From: Oidiodendron maius Zn
Taxonomy: Eukaryota; Ascomycota; Leotiomycetes; Myxotrichaceae
Assembly (NCBI GenBank): GCA_000827325.1
Contig: KN832888.1
Span: forward strand, 348,069 to 412,068
DNA: 64,000 nucleotides
Direction of reading: 5' to 3'
Shown here in pieces: positions 1-13,616 of the stretch. The notes under the pieces are model-generated. The model ran no database searches. It was not told where the DNA came from and saw only the letters and a list, made by a program, of their open reading frames with translations. The stretch's first letter is position 1; each line of letters opens with the position of its first letter. Both the position numbers and the translations under genes were made by a program.

Positions 1-2640
1 AAAGCCGAACTGGAGAAGACGTACAAGCCAGGGGATAGTATCCTTCCCAAGCTAGATTCGAGGGAAATGACGCTACGTGAGAGGATGGTTGAGGACGAAG
101 ACAGGGCGTTGATAAATGAGGTTAGAGACCTGAGCCTCAGAGAGGCAGGCGTGGAGTCCTCAGAAGCTCGAAGACAGCGTAGAAGGAGGGAAGAGGGCAG
201 ATCACACGAACATCGAGCACGTACAAGTCTAGATAATAGCAGGGAAAGTAGGGAACGTAGGACCACAGAGGATAGGGAGAGACGTCGCCGTCGTGAAGCT
301 GAGGCTGAGCGCCGGCAAGAAAGAGTGCCAACTGAGGAGAGGAGAAGAAGGCGCAGTGATGGAGAATCAAGGAGAAGGCATGAAGAGGCTCACGAGACTA
401 CAGCACGGCAGGTTGAGCACCAGTCTTCTCTACGGTCCTTGATAAGCTCATCTGACATTGATTCGCGCGAGATGGAGGAGGAAATACTACGCCAAATCAG
501 GGAGGAGGGTCTCTTGGATGGGATTGATCTTGAGAATATCGATGTGAACCAGGAGGACGATATCAGTGAGAGGATAGCGGAGGCTTTCAGAAGGCGACAA
601 AATGAGAGAGCGAGGCACGCACAACCCAGGAGGAGTGATGCGAGCGGCACACACTCTCGAACACACTCACGGTCTCGAACTTCCGGCTCTGTGCCGAACA
701 CTCCATCTCGGGATACGAGCATCGGGGCGGGAAGGAGAAGGACTCACTCTCGATCGCCCAGTAGTGTCAGCCAAAGTGAAGAGCAGAGTCGACCCCCACC
801 CTCCATCAGCGCAATTCAGGCAAGTCATCTTGAAGTACAGTCTAGTGACGAGAGCAGGAGGAGAAGAAGGAGGACGACAAGTAGTAGTCGAAATTCTACA
901 CCAGCAGCTGTGACGGAGACACGAACAGGATCCCGGTCACAAACGGACCTCAATGATAGACCCCGTTCAATCAATACGCCAATTAGCGGGCCATCGTCAC
1001 CATCAAATACAAGAAGCAGTACAGATCCAATTGTGCGCCGCTCTGCAGACCTATCCTCTTCGAGTCGACCTGTACAGGAGCCTCAGCCAGCACAACCAAT
1101 GAACTCTACTCCTACGGCCGATACATCACCCCGACCACAAGAGACTTCTGAAATCAGTTCTAAAAATGTACCTAAATCTCGAGCTCCACCACCGGGTGAG
1201 CTCCCTCTAAGCAATACTTCAACAAGCTTCTCAGAGCCACTTGATAGATCACTATTACCGCTACCATTGTCGCCTCGTGCCCTAACGCAACCTACACTGG
1301 CAGACAGAGCCAATGCTTTATCGAGTGGTTCCCGGCCGACTTCCTCGTCGTCTTCTGTTGTGCGGCCCCGGCCAGAATACTTCGCTGAGCCGTCCATTAT
1401 GTGTGCTAAATGTGGAAGAAATCACATCGAATACGAACTGCATTACAATTGTGGAATCTGCTCATCCGGACACTACAATATCTGTCTTGGCTGTTATCGA
1501 GCTGGGAAGGGTTGTCTCTACTGGTTTGGGTTTGGATATACAGCATTTGCGAAGTGGGAAAGTAAGATTCAATCAGGAGACTTACCTGCAAATGCCGAAA
1601 GACCTCATATGCTTCATGCAAGTCGCTATGTCCCTCCAAGGACGGTCCCCGGCGGTGCCGAAGGCAGGAGAACACTGACTACAGATGATCCGCAGAAGAG
1701 ACTCCAGAGTGGTGTTTTTTGTGCAAATTGTTTGGCCTGGACGAACGAATGCTACTGGCGCTGCGACGTCTGCAATGATGGCGATTGGGGTTTCTGCAAT
1801 CTTTGTGTCAACCAGGGCCGATCCTGCACGCATCCTCTTTTGCCTCTTACCTATAAACCTTCTAACCAGAATACCCCGCCACTATCGCCAAGTCAAGACC
1901 AGAAAGCCCCTCCATCAGCAAGCATCCTCACTGGGCCCAACGTAGTCACTTTTGGTTCTTTCAAACCCCTTACATTTCTGACGACATGCGATGTGTGTCA
2001 CAGTCCAATCCAACCTTCAAGCAGTCGATTCCACTGTTTTTGTTGCACCAGCCGAGTCCCCAATACCCAACCTGGAGACTACGATATATGCACAAGCTGC
2101 TACCCAAAACTTGTCGCATCGAGGCGCATAAGCGTGGAAAACGGTCCTAACGGCTGGCGCCGCTGTCTGCGTGGCCATCGTATGATAATTGCGGGGTTTG
2201 AAGATACTCGCAGTGGGCAACGTCGAACAGTCGTACGAGACATCGTTGGTGGGCGCGGCCTGATCGAAGAGCCTGCGCCTGCCGACCAAGGAAATAGTGA
2301 TTTGATGCTGTGGAGCTGGGGAAAAGGAGTACATATCAGCGGGGATCGATCGCACAAGAAACTAGTCACGAAAGATGTCATGAAGAGTGTGCCGGTTGGG
2401 TCATCTAGTACAGCGCACGAGCAAGGATTCCCACCAGATGGAGGCGTGGGCATGAAGGCTGTAGCGATCTGGGGTTGGTATCCGACCGAAGGCGCTGATG
2501 ATGAGCTGTTATTCCCTAAGGGAGCGGAGGTCAGGGAGTGCAAAGATGTGAATACCGATTGGTTCTATGGGACTTACATGGGAAAGTCGGGACTCTTTCA
2601 AGCGAATTATGTGAGGGTTTTGGATACCACGGTGAGCTGA
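1..2640 (+). CDS. ZZ-type zinc finger / SH3 protein, 3' part
   Basis: The reading frame is open from base 1, so the gene begins outside the window; the ATG at 67 is probably internal. The visible N-terminal half is Arg/Glu-rich and then Ser/Pro-rich, low complexity and probably disordered. The C-terminal half has three Cys-rich ZZ-like modules: around 1399-1520 (starts CAKCGRNH), around 1720-1845 (starts CANC), and around 1984-2110 (starts CDVC). A C-terminal SH3 domain spans about 2455-2625 (KAVAIWGWYPTEGADDELLF, with a later W and a terminal YVRVL). ZZ modules and SH3 domains bind peptides, so a scaffold or ubiquitin-ligase-like role is possible. Any catalytic RING would lie upstream and cannot be seen. 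Stop TGA at 2638-2640. The gene converges on RPF1, 240 bp apart. Confidence 0.8.
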   Translation, partial: KAELEKTYKPGDSILPKLDSREMTLRERMVEDEDRALINEVRDLSLREAGVESSEARRQRRRREEGRSHEHRARTSLDNSRESRERRTTEDRERRRRREAEAERRQERVPTEERRRRRSDGESRRRHEEAHETTARQVEHQSSLRSLISSSDIDSREMEEEILRQIREEGLLDGIDLENIDVNQEDDISERIAEAFRRRQNERARHAQPRRSDASGTHSRTHSRSRTSGSVPNTPSRDTSIGAGRRRTHSRSPSSVSQSEEQSRPPPSISAIQASHLEVQSSDESRRRRRRTTSSSRNSTPAAVTETRTGSRSQTDLNDRPRSINTPISGPSSPSNTRSSTDPIVRRSADLSSSSRPVQEPQPAQPMNSTPTADTSPRPQETSEISSKNVPKSRAPPPGELPLSNTSTSFSEPLDRSLLPLPLSPRALTQPTLADRANALSSGSRPTSSSSSVVRPRPEYFAEPSIMCAKCGRNHIEYELHYNCGICSSGHYNICLGCYRAGKGCLYWFGFGYTAFAKWESKIQSGDLPANAERPHMLHASRYVPPRTVPGGAEGRRTLTTDDPQKRLQSGVFCANCLAWTNECYWRCDVCNDGDWGFCNLCVNQGRSCTHPLLPLTYKPSNQNTPPLSPSQDQKAPPSASILTGPNVVTFGSFKPLTFLTTCDVCHSPIQPSSSRFHCFCCTSRVPNTQPGDYDICTSCYPKLVASRRISVENGPNGWRRCLRGHRMIIAGFEDTRSGQRRTVVRDIVGGRGLIEEPAPADQGNSDLMLWSWGKGVHISGDRSHKKLVTKDVMKSVPVGSSSTAHEQGFPPDGGVGMKAVAIWGWYPTEGADDELLFPKGAEVRECKDVNTDWFYGTYMGKSGLFQANYVRVLDTTVS

Positions 2641-2880
2641 GTGCTGCGGCTTGTCTAGGTCATGGGAATGCCGTATATAGGAGAGGGTTTGCAACAATGT
2701 TTATATAGTTAAGCAATGATTTAATGAGATACGATCGACCTGCATTTCCAAAGGCGTACTATGGCCAAATTTACAATCATCAAAAGAATTATATGCTCAG
2801 AAGTAGTTGAACCGGCAAATAGCTCTAAAGCCTCTTTGATCATCAATTTATAGGATTGTACTCCTTATCCTACAGTAAAA

Positions 2881-4143
2881 TTAGAGGTTGAATCGCGTCC
2901 TCTTTTTTTCCATGTGAGACTTCCACTCCCACTGCACAGCATCCTCCCCCGTGCTACCAGCCCTTCCAATTCCTTTATCCACTCTCCTGAGTTTTAATGT
3001 AAATCTAGGCCCCAATTCTTGCAATCCAGCTCTGATACCTTCAGCCCCCTGCACGAGTTTCCCATCGGGACCGATGACGCTCTTCTCCGTCTCGCGTTTC
3101 TCTCGAAACACGTACCGATGCCGCCGCACAAAAATATAATCTCGCTGGTTGTGAAGAGTCACTACCTGCCGCCCTTGCAGCTCTGGTCGGGGGGGAAACA
3201 GTGTCAGGAATAGCCGTGCAGTTAGTAAACCTAGCGGTGTGCGGAAGTTGTTTAGTATTAATTCTGGATAGTGGTTCGTGGGATTTCCGTGCCCTGGCAG
3301 TTTCTTGCCATCAACCCAGTTGGCGATTGAGAAATGGCATGTGGGCCCATCCGGAAGGTGCACAACAGTTAACCCGGTGGGCTTCTTATAATCTTCTTTG
3401 AGTAACACAACGGCTGTGTATGCACGATTGCTGGCAAACTTGGAGATTTCTCGTAGGGAGAACTTGTGCCCGTAACGATGTGCCGAGCGAGGTATATAAG
3501 TACTGTTTGGGAAGAACGTGCAGAGAATTTTGGCTTCATTGTGTAACGTTGAGTTCAATGAGGTGGTAAGAAGGATTTTGGGTGTCGGTGGAGGTTCATC
3601 AGAAAAGAGAGTAGGGAATTTCTGAGAGAGAGAGGATGGTGTGAGATCCAGATTTGTGCTCGTTGTTGAAGGTGCATTGGACGGTGCTCTCTGCCGTTGT
3701 CGGGAAGGCTTCTCTGATTCTGCTCTTAGATCTGACTCTGACTCTGAGTCTGAATCAGAATCGAGCATGCTATCGACATCATCGTCTCGCGATCCTTCCT
3801 CAGCTTCAAGAGGCTCTGCCTCTGCTTCTTCTATACGCCTTCTTTTCAACTGCTCCACATCCACACTGACATTCAGTCCCTCGCCATCTACTTCATCCCA
3901 AACTCGTTTCGCATCGATCGTATGAGGGATGTTCTTTGCCAGTCGCACCCGCCTCAATTCAGGATCTCGGTCCTCTTCTCGTTTCCGCCTGAAGCGTTCA
4001 TCTCTGCGCAGATTATCGCGAGCCTTCTTTTGTCTAACATGAAGTTCTTGCCGTTTTAATTTATTATCTGTTCTGAAGGGTAATGCAGACTTGGGAGACG
4101 GTTTGTTGCCTCGTTTGGAACCCATTTCTGTCTTTGTGTACAT
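2881..4143 (-). CDS. RPF1: Ribosome production factor 1 (Brix domain)
   Basis: Single-exon gene of 420 codons. The N-terminal third is basic and charged, followed by an acidic Ser/Asp stretch (DSDSDSESESD) and then a Brix domain over roughly residues 185-400. Typical Brix/Rpf1 pieces are FPNSTYIPR, FSLREISKFASNR, LTVVHLPDGPTCHFSIANW and NNFRTPLGLLTARLF. Rpf1 works in the nucleolus in assembly of the pre-60S ribosomal particle. Translation may start at the first ATG (4143) or at the in-frame ATG six codons later (4125, MGSKRGNK), which looks more like a family start. It is divergent from GRS1, with 252 bp between them, so two protein-synthesis genes share a promoter region. Confidence 0.92.
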   Translation of the reverse strand: MYTKTEMGSKRGNKPSPKSALPFRTDNKLKRQELHVRQKKARDNLRRDERFRRKREEDRDPELRRVRLAKNIPHTIDAKRVWDEVDGEGLNVSVDVEQLKRRRIEEAEAEPLEAEEGSRDDDVDSMLDSDSDSESESDLRAESEKPSRQRQRAPSNAPSTTSTNLDLTPSSLSQKFPTLFSDEPPPTPKILLTTSLNSTLHNEAKILCTFFPNSTYIPRSAHRYGHKFSLREISKFASNRAYTAVVLLKEDYKKPTGLTVVHLPDGPTCHFSIANWVDGKKLPGHGNPTNHYPELILNNFRTPLGLLTARLFLTLFPPRPELQGRQVVTLHNQRDYIFVRRHRYVFREKRETEKSVIGPDGKLVQGAEGIRAGLQELGPRFTLKLRRVDKGIGRAGSTGEDAVQWEWKSHMEKKRTRFNL

Positions 4144-4395
4144 TCATCTATGAATTTTCTTAGGCTGATACTTTGGGCTGTCGCTGCTCCACCAAAATTA
4201 TTTTGGCAGTCGATATAGCTAGTCCTGTTTTGTCGTAGCGTCTAAAGGCGGTAAAGATGAATGAGAATACCACTGAATTGCAATTCATCCGTGATGACTC
4301 GTGCGGCGGAAAGAGTCAAAAGCTCCATCAGTCATACTTCCGCCATTGCTAAAAATTGGGTGACTATAAGTTGCAATTGTATGGATTTGGAGTGA

Positions 4396-7045
4396 ATGAC
4401 ATCCTTCTGCAGTTTCGTACGCACTGCTACTATTCGGCAAATTACTTTCCCACGAGTTGCCTCTCGAAACTTCACAGTATCAACACAACGATACAAATTT
4501 CAAGCCCCAAAGCCTTCTACGAAAAATCCACCGCCCAACATGACTTCTACGACATTAAAGGGCCAGCCGCTTGACCGCCCGATTCTCGATTCCATGCTTC
4601 GGCGCCGGATGTTCTACACTCCGTCGTTCGAGATTTATGGTGGGGTTGCTGGCCTTTTCGATTATGGGCCTGTAAGTTGCTCTTTCCCTTTTCACTTCTT
4701 CGCAACTCAGTGCCTTCTTCTGGATACACTGAGAGCAAACAACAAAGCCTCCCAGCGGTACCATTGCAACACCTGCAACACCTCCTCCATGTCAAGTCAC
4801 GCTCTTGAACTGCACAAGACCTCTCAAATGCACAAAAACAACGTCAAGAGCGTCACAAAAGTACTTTCCAGACCAAGAGATAAGCGATTGACCGACGAGA
4901 ACAAGAAGCAGAAGAGATTTTACTGCGACACCTGCCAGTTGGCCTGTGCCAACAACTCCAAGCTTCAGAGACACAAGAAGACTCCGAGGCACATCGAAAA
5001 GGCTGCCAGAGCGGCCGTTTCGATGACTTAACCATGGAAATTCCTTTTTTGGAACAAGCATCATTATTGTCATTTTTGCTGACATTTTGGTAGCCAGGTT
5101 GCGCCTTGCTGGCAAACATTGTTGATCTGTGGCGGAAACACTTTATCTTAGAAGAGGATATGCTAGAAGTGGATTGCACGGCACTAACTCCAGCTGAAGT
5201 GCTGAAGACAAGTGGGCACGTTGACAAGTTCGCAGACTGGATGTGCAAAGATCCAAAAAATGGTGAGATTTTAAGAGCAGATCATTTTGTGGAAGAGGTT
5301 TTGGGGGCCAGGTTGAAGGGCGACAAGGAGGCCCGTGGCCTTAAGGTCGAGGAGAAGGAAGAGGACGCTAAGAAGAAGAAAAAGAAGTCCAAAACTACAG
5401 AGGCTGTGAAGTTAGACGATGCTGTAGTTCAGGAGTATGAAGAGATTCTGGCAAAGGTATAGGCAACAACAGTTCTTGCGAAACACTTGCTAACAAGGTT
5501 AGATTGACAACTATAATGGCGAGGAGCTGGGCCAATTGATTAAGAAGTACGAGCTCAAGAACCCGAATACGGGTGTCGAGCCGTCACCACCAGTGGCGTT
5601 CAACCTAATGTTCCAAACTGCCATTGGCCCAAGCAGCAATGCCCCTAGTTATCTACGACCTGAGACTGCACAAGGTCAATTCCTCAACTTTGCAAAACTT
5701 CTCGAATTCAATCAACACCAAATGCCATTTGCATCCGCGTCAATTGGCAAGTCCTTTAGAAACGAAATTTCACCCCGAGCAGGCCTACTACGCGTTCGTG
5801 AATTTTTGATGGCCGAGATTGAGCACTACGTTGATCCTGAAGGTGGCAAGAGACATGCCCGCTTCGACGAGGTTAAAGACATTGAGGTTGTACTGTTAAA
5901 TCGCCACACGCAACTGGCTGGCCAAACAACCGTGGAGAAGGTCGCTATCGGCAAAGCTGTTGCAAACGGCACGGTGGATAATGAAACTCTGGGTTACTTC
6001 CTAGCCCGTATTCAGCTTTTCTTACAGAAGATTGGTATTGATCAGTCGAAACTCAGGTTCAGGCAACACATGGCAAATGAGATGGCCCATTATGCGGCTG
6101 ATTGTTGGGATGCCGAGCTTCTTACTAGCTATGGCTGGGTTGAGTGCGTTGGCTGTGCAGATCGAAGTGCCTACGATCTTACAGTGCATGCAAAGAAGAC
6201 TGGGGCACCATTGATTGTACGAGAAAAACTTGAAAAACCATTAGCCATCGAGGAATGGCAAATTGATCTGGACAAGAAGAAGTTTGGGCCCTACTTCAAG
6301 AAAGATGGGAAGACGGTAGAAACTGCTGTTGAAGCACTCCCACAAGATAAGCGCGAGGCTCTCGCACAAGCCCTTCAGGCAGACGGCAAAATTACTATTG
6401 ATGTCGAAGGGGTTGGCAATGGCAAGGTAGAGATTAGCAAAGACCTAATTGTCATCGAACGCCGCACACGAGTTGAACATACTAGAGAGTTCACGCCCAA
6501 TGTCGTGGAGCCCTCTTTCGGCCTTGGTAGGATACTTTATGCGCTGATCGAACACAATTACTGGACTCGAGGCACTGAGGGCGGCGACGAAGCGCGTGGC
6601 GTAAGTCGCGGTCTTTCACTGTTTACTGATTTACGCTAACGAAATATAGGTCCTCTCCTTCCCACCACCAGTGGCGCCAACCAAAGTCCTCCTGGTTCCC
6701 CTCTCTTCCAACGAGAGCTTCAAACCACTTCTCAAGCATATGTCTCACAAACTTCGTATTCTGGGTGTTTCCAGCCGAGTAGATGACTCCTCGGCATCCA
6801 TTGGCAAGCGGTACAGTCGAAATGACGAGTTAGGTACTCCACTTGGCATCACAATCGATTTTCAAAGCGTCAAGGATAGTACATTCACACTCCGAGACCG
6901 AGACTCGACCAAACAAGTTCGAGCAGATGAGGACACGATCCTGGCCGCTATCAAGGCCTTAACCGAAGGCACGAAGGTGTGGAGTGATGTTGAGAAAGAA
7001 TTACCAGCTTTTGAAAGCCAGGATGCTGAGGTACCTGTTCGGTAA
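4396..7045 (+). CDS. GRS1: Glycyl-tRNA synthetase, likely dual cytosolic and mitochondrial
   Basis: Four exons, all phase 0: 4396-4671, 5094-5456, 5503-6600, 6650-7045; 710 aa. Class II motifs: motif 1 region [18 protein letters not shown] across exons 1/2, motif 2 [17 protein letters not shown], motif 3 [18 protein letters not shown]. The C-terminal anticodon-binding domain starts at [13 protein letters not shown]. The enzyme charges tRNA-Gly with glycine. The first ATG gives a basic, hydroxylated leader like a mitochondrial presequence; an in-frame ATG 48 codons later (4540, [11 protein letters not shown]) would give the cytosolic form, as yeast GRS1 also makes two forms. Intron 1 is unusually long (422 nt) and contains a coding-like zinc-finger segment, listed separately. 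It ends TTTTGGTAG after a GCTGAC branch point; that acceptor is required to restore YGPPGCAL. Confidence 0.95.
4756..5034 (+). CDS. Alternative 3' coding segment in GRS1 intron 1: two C2H2 fingers
   Basis: Inside GRS1 intron 1 the exon-1 frame stays open to TAA at 5032-5034. The stretch from 4756 encodes two zinc fingers with identical spacing C-x2-C-x12-H-x5-H: CNTC...H...H and CDTC...H...H, joined by a basic linker. An intron 4672-4755 (GTAAGT to CCCAG, 84 nt, normal fungal size and a multiple of three) would fuse residue 92 of GlyRS directly to the fingers; full retention also keeps the frame. Most codons here end in G or C. The only ATG in the segment falls inside finger 1, so an independent gene is unlikely. 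The spacing matches U1/JAZ-type RNA-binding fingers and the tRNA-binding finger of MOD5. Existence of the isoform is inferred; the open frame and the fingers are seen directly. Confidence 0.7.
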
Positions 7046-8174
7046 AATGGTGACAGATGAGAACAAGATTACCAGACATGTAGAGTAGCTATAGAATTGT
7101 CCTTACTAGGACCACGGGAGAAGGTAGCCGTTACGTAGCAAGGGGAACACAATGATATTGAATTCTCGTCTAGGTAGCTCTAGCAACCCCACCTTCTTGA
7201 ATTGGGATATCTACAATTGAGTCACGTGAAGCTCACAGAGGCAAGAAGGACATAAAGCATACTCCATTTCAACAGGGCGAGTCCAGCGTGTCGCGCCGCA
7301 GGAAGGATCTCTTCTAGATGTCGAGCGGTTACGCACGCCTCCGTGAAACATCTGTTAGAGATCGTTTTCGGGTGGTGGCGCCAAGAGCGCGCCGACATGG
7401 AGGGTCGTATTGTAGTGCGTTTCTCCTGTCTGAGGGGAAAGGGGTTCAGCCGCTTTGGCTCTGAAACGGCCAGGGCTTGAGGTCGGACAGCCGCCAGCGG
7501 CAGTGACAAATTCGACGGGGTGGTGATATCTGTAGCAGCATCAGTCCCTGGGCAGGTCATGGTCACCGCTGAATAAAAAGCAAAAACAACGCCGGACTGT
7601 GCGCGCTCAACCAGATATACTTTCTGTCCCTGGGTTCCCGTTTGGGAGGCTGGATCGGTCCCTGGAGGTACCTGGGTACTTCTGATTCCACTAGCGGTTA
7701 GCGGGCTTTTACTCTCCGATCCCAAACCTCCACCACTCCAACACTTCAAAGCTCGACCCGCGACTTCCAGCAATACAAAAACTCCTGTCTGCGCAGAAGC
7801 CAAAGAGGTCTTCTCGCTGATATCGGTTGCCGGTCACCACTGACTGCGCTCTCGATAGGAGTACCGAACCTTCTACACGCGGTGTAGAAGCCAGTTACCG
7901 CTTCCCGTCAGTGCGCAGCGAATTCCACCACTCGTGCTGATCGGGCTGCCTCTTGTCGGAACCGGCTTTCGAAGCTACAACATCATTGAGTGATATCCTG
8001 TATGTTCATGCCTCTTTGTCTACGCTCCGAATCGAGGCTGGTATTCTAATCTGTTTATAGTACAATTTTACTGCCTGTTTACAATACCCCTCCCATTGTC
8101 GCGCTCTCCCCTGCGTACCGCCCTGGATATACTACGACCCTTATTGACATCGCAACCCTTGAACGTCTCACAAA
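7046..8174. other. Intergenic region and CLA4 promoter/leader
   Basis: No supported gene. A 193-codon minus-strand frame at 7222-7803 has no recognisable family and a biased low-complexity composition, so it is not called. The stretch 7950-8174 is pyrimidine-rich and probably carries the CLA4 transcription start. A perfect 9-bp inverted repeat with a 3-nt centre lies at 7870-7890 and is listed separately. Confidence 0.5.
7870..7890. repeat. Perfect 21-bp palindromic element upstream of CLA4
   Basis: CTTCTACAC - GCG - GTGTAGAAG: two 9-base arms with perfect complementarity around a GCG centre, about 285 bp upstream of the CLA4 start codon. It could be a dimeric transcription-factor site or a hairpin in a long 5' leader. 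The sequence alone does not decide. Confidence 0.6.
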
Positions 8175-11127
<2,953 letters not shown>

Positions 11128-11733
11128 GCTCTAGAGATCCCGAACGCGTGCCATGATCACCTTGACGAATTACTATGACGGCATGAGCCATGATGGGTGT
11201 TTTCGTTTGGTGATATTCTCTGCAACTTAAAGCATTATACATATAAGTTGGATCGCATTCATGCTGTAGATGAATTCCCGGCGTCCTGGGGCCTACTTCT
11301 CTTCTGCATGCGCCTTGTTGTAGCGCAACGTCGGCTCATTGTTGGCGTTAAAACAGTGACAGTTTTGTCATGCAATAATTAAGCAAACGTGGAACTGCCC
11401 ACTTTCTCCCTTTCTCACTTTTTCTACTTCTCAAATTTCGAATTGGCGGACGTCTAAAATGCCATCTGCGCTGGGAATGAGAATATGGATCATGAAATTC
11501 CATACAATACGTGAGAGAGATGCGGCAGCACAACCGGCGTTAGGTAGTCTAATGGAATGATAAACATGTATTTACATTGCTCGAGTTACTACTGTAATAT
11601 GAATTTGGGCCTCACATAAGGCGGTCATCATATCTCGCAGAAGATCCAATCGGGTTAGCGTCGGCTCGGCCAAGGGAAACTCTAGAAGACGACAGACCTT
11701 CCTTTCATCACCTTGCTCTTTTACAACCGCGAT
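11128..11733. other. Intergenic CLA4 3' / SEC12 promoter
   Basis: About 600 bp between two plus-strand genes. It holds the CLA4 3' UTR and the SEC12 promoter. Pyrimidine-rich tracts near 11395-11430. No gene-like frame seen. Confidence 0.4.
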
Positions 11734-13616
11734 ATGGCTCCATTAATATCTTGCGCAAAAGTGACTCTATCATATCCTCTATATGCTTGCGATTTTGATC
11801 CTCTTGACTCGTCGCGGTTAGTGGTGGGAGGCGGTGGAGGCGCTGGGAGAAGCGGTGTTGGGAACAAGATCGTGAGTTCGTTCTTGCCAGCAACCCGATA
11901 TGCAGAAACTAACAGTTTTTACAACCCCAGACGCTTTTGGACACTTCGAACCACACCGAACTTGTAGAAACTGCTGAAATTAACCTCAGCAATAATGAGG
12001 ATAATGTCGCGAGTCTCGCAGTCAGCGTGCAACGCAAGGCATCCACCACCCTAGTCTATGCTGGAGTCAACTCCAGCCCTACAGATATAGAGAAGGGCAA
12101 GAATCTCCACTTCCGAGTGTTTGGAATAGAACAAGTAGCAAAGGGCAAAGGAAAGGGAAAGTCTACACAAACCAATCCCATCACAAAGATTACCGAAGTG
12201 TCAAAGTCAACGTTATTTGCAGGCACTGAGTCCGACTCATATCAGAGGGTGCTAAGACTCTCCCGAGCCTATCCCAAACAGCCTCAGCTTGGCGCTATAG
12301 CAACAGGACTGGCGAAGAAGTCGGAGCTTGTAGTGTTTGAAACGTCATCGCCCACGCAGCCTAAGTCAAGAAATGCGTTAGAAAGCGACAAGGAGATCGA
12401 GGATGTTGACTTCATACAAACGGGGGATTCAGAGTACTTCGTCGCATACTGCGACGAGTATGATATCTACATTAAGACCAACGCGGAACCAGAATGTGTA
12501 TACATCACGCCTGCCTCGAGAGACGCCAGGAAACCGGCGGTCCCGAAATTCCGTGCGCTGAGGTGGTTGACAAAAGAACATCTCCTTATGCTCACGAACA
12601 TCTTCGGAAATAATGGTGCCGCTCTTCAAATTCTTCGTGTGCCTCCCGGGGGAAAGGGGCAATGTCGGATCGCGCAGTCGTTTCGATTACCTTCAACCAT
12701 TTCAAAGGCCTCGGGACTGGCAGTCTCGAATCTAACACCGCCCATATCTCCTTCCGCGCCGCAAGACTACACGCAGTTTGTTATTGCGGTTGTGGGGCAG
12801 GATATATCGATATCTCTCTTTAAGGTCGATCTTCAAGCGGAAGGAGATGTATATACGATGAGCAGTATCACCTCGTTCCGCACTCTGAAATCCGTTCACC
12901 CGTTCCCAATCACGAATATCACGTTCTCCCATTTCACTCCACCGACGCATCCCGTAACGGCGAGCACACCACCCCAATATTTAAAACTAGCCAGTGTGAG
13001 CGTGGGAAATACAGCCATTGTTCATACGCTTCCACTCTTCCCTGTCCCATTGTCCGTCAAAAGAGGCCAATCGCAAACCCCGCGGTACGTGGTGGCTGTA
13101 CCATCCGGTACGGCAACTTTTGGATTGGTTACCATTATATCCTTCATCGCAATTACCTTGACTGCTTTCCTGATACAGGGAGCTCTAGAAATGAGAGGCG
13201 CTGTCCGTCCGTACCTTAACGCAGGCAGCTATGTCCCTGTTGCTTGGCAACCACTCCTTGTGAAGCCATATGTCGTTCCCGGAGAGTTCGCTGAGCCAGC
13301 GGTGACGAGCCCAGGTGGACTTTCGCCACTCCACAACTTGATTGAACGACTCGAGTCAGAAGGAGAAGGTGTGGTAGTTGTTCATGATAGTCCTGAGGCG
13401 GAAGGTGGTGTAAAGGCGGCTTTACACCCTGAAAAAGACGATGGATCTCATGGTGGCAAAAGGTGGGATGCATTGAGTCATGAAGAGAGAGAGGCCTGGA
13501 AGAAGAAGCTGAAGGACGCTGGCCACTGGGCTGAAGGATTTGGAGAGACAATTTTCAAAAGCGTGATATTTGGGGAGCTGGCAGGGGTGGTCGGTCAAGT
13601 CGTACAGGGTGGCTAA
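11734..13616 (+). CDS. SEC12: Sec12-type guanine nucleotide exchange factor for Sar1
   Basis: Two exons, 11734-11871 and 11931-13616, phase 0; 607 aa. The N-terminus (MAPLISCAKVTLSYPLYACD) followed by a Gly-rich turn (GGGGGAGRSGVGNKI) is the Sec12 signature loop region at the start of the WD40 propeller. Propeller repeats continue to about residue 430. One strong transmembrane segment near residue 440 (LVTIISFIAITLTAFLI) would anchor it in the ER, leaving a lumenal tail ending in REAWKKKLKDAGHWAEGFGE. Sec12 activates Sar1 and starts COPII coat assembly at ER exit sites. The tail is longer than a simple anchor, as in other filamentous ascomycetes. Confidence 0.88.

Noticed and set aside
7222-7803. 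193-codon minus-strand ORF upstream of CLA4
   Set aside because: No family resemblance, no clear splice or promoter context, composition typical of an antisense chance frame.
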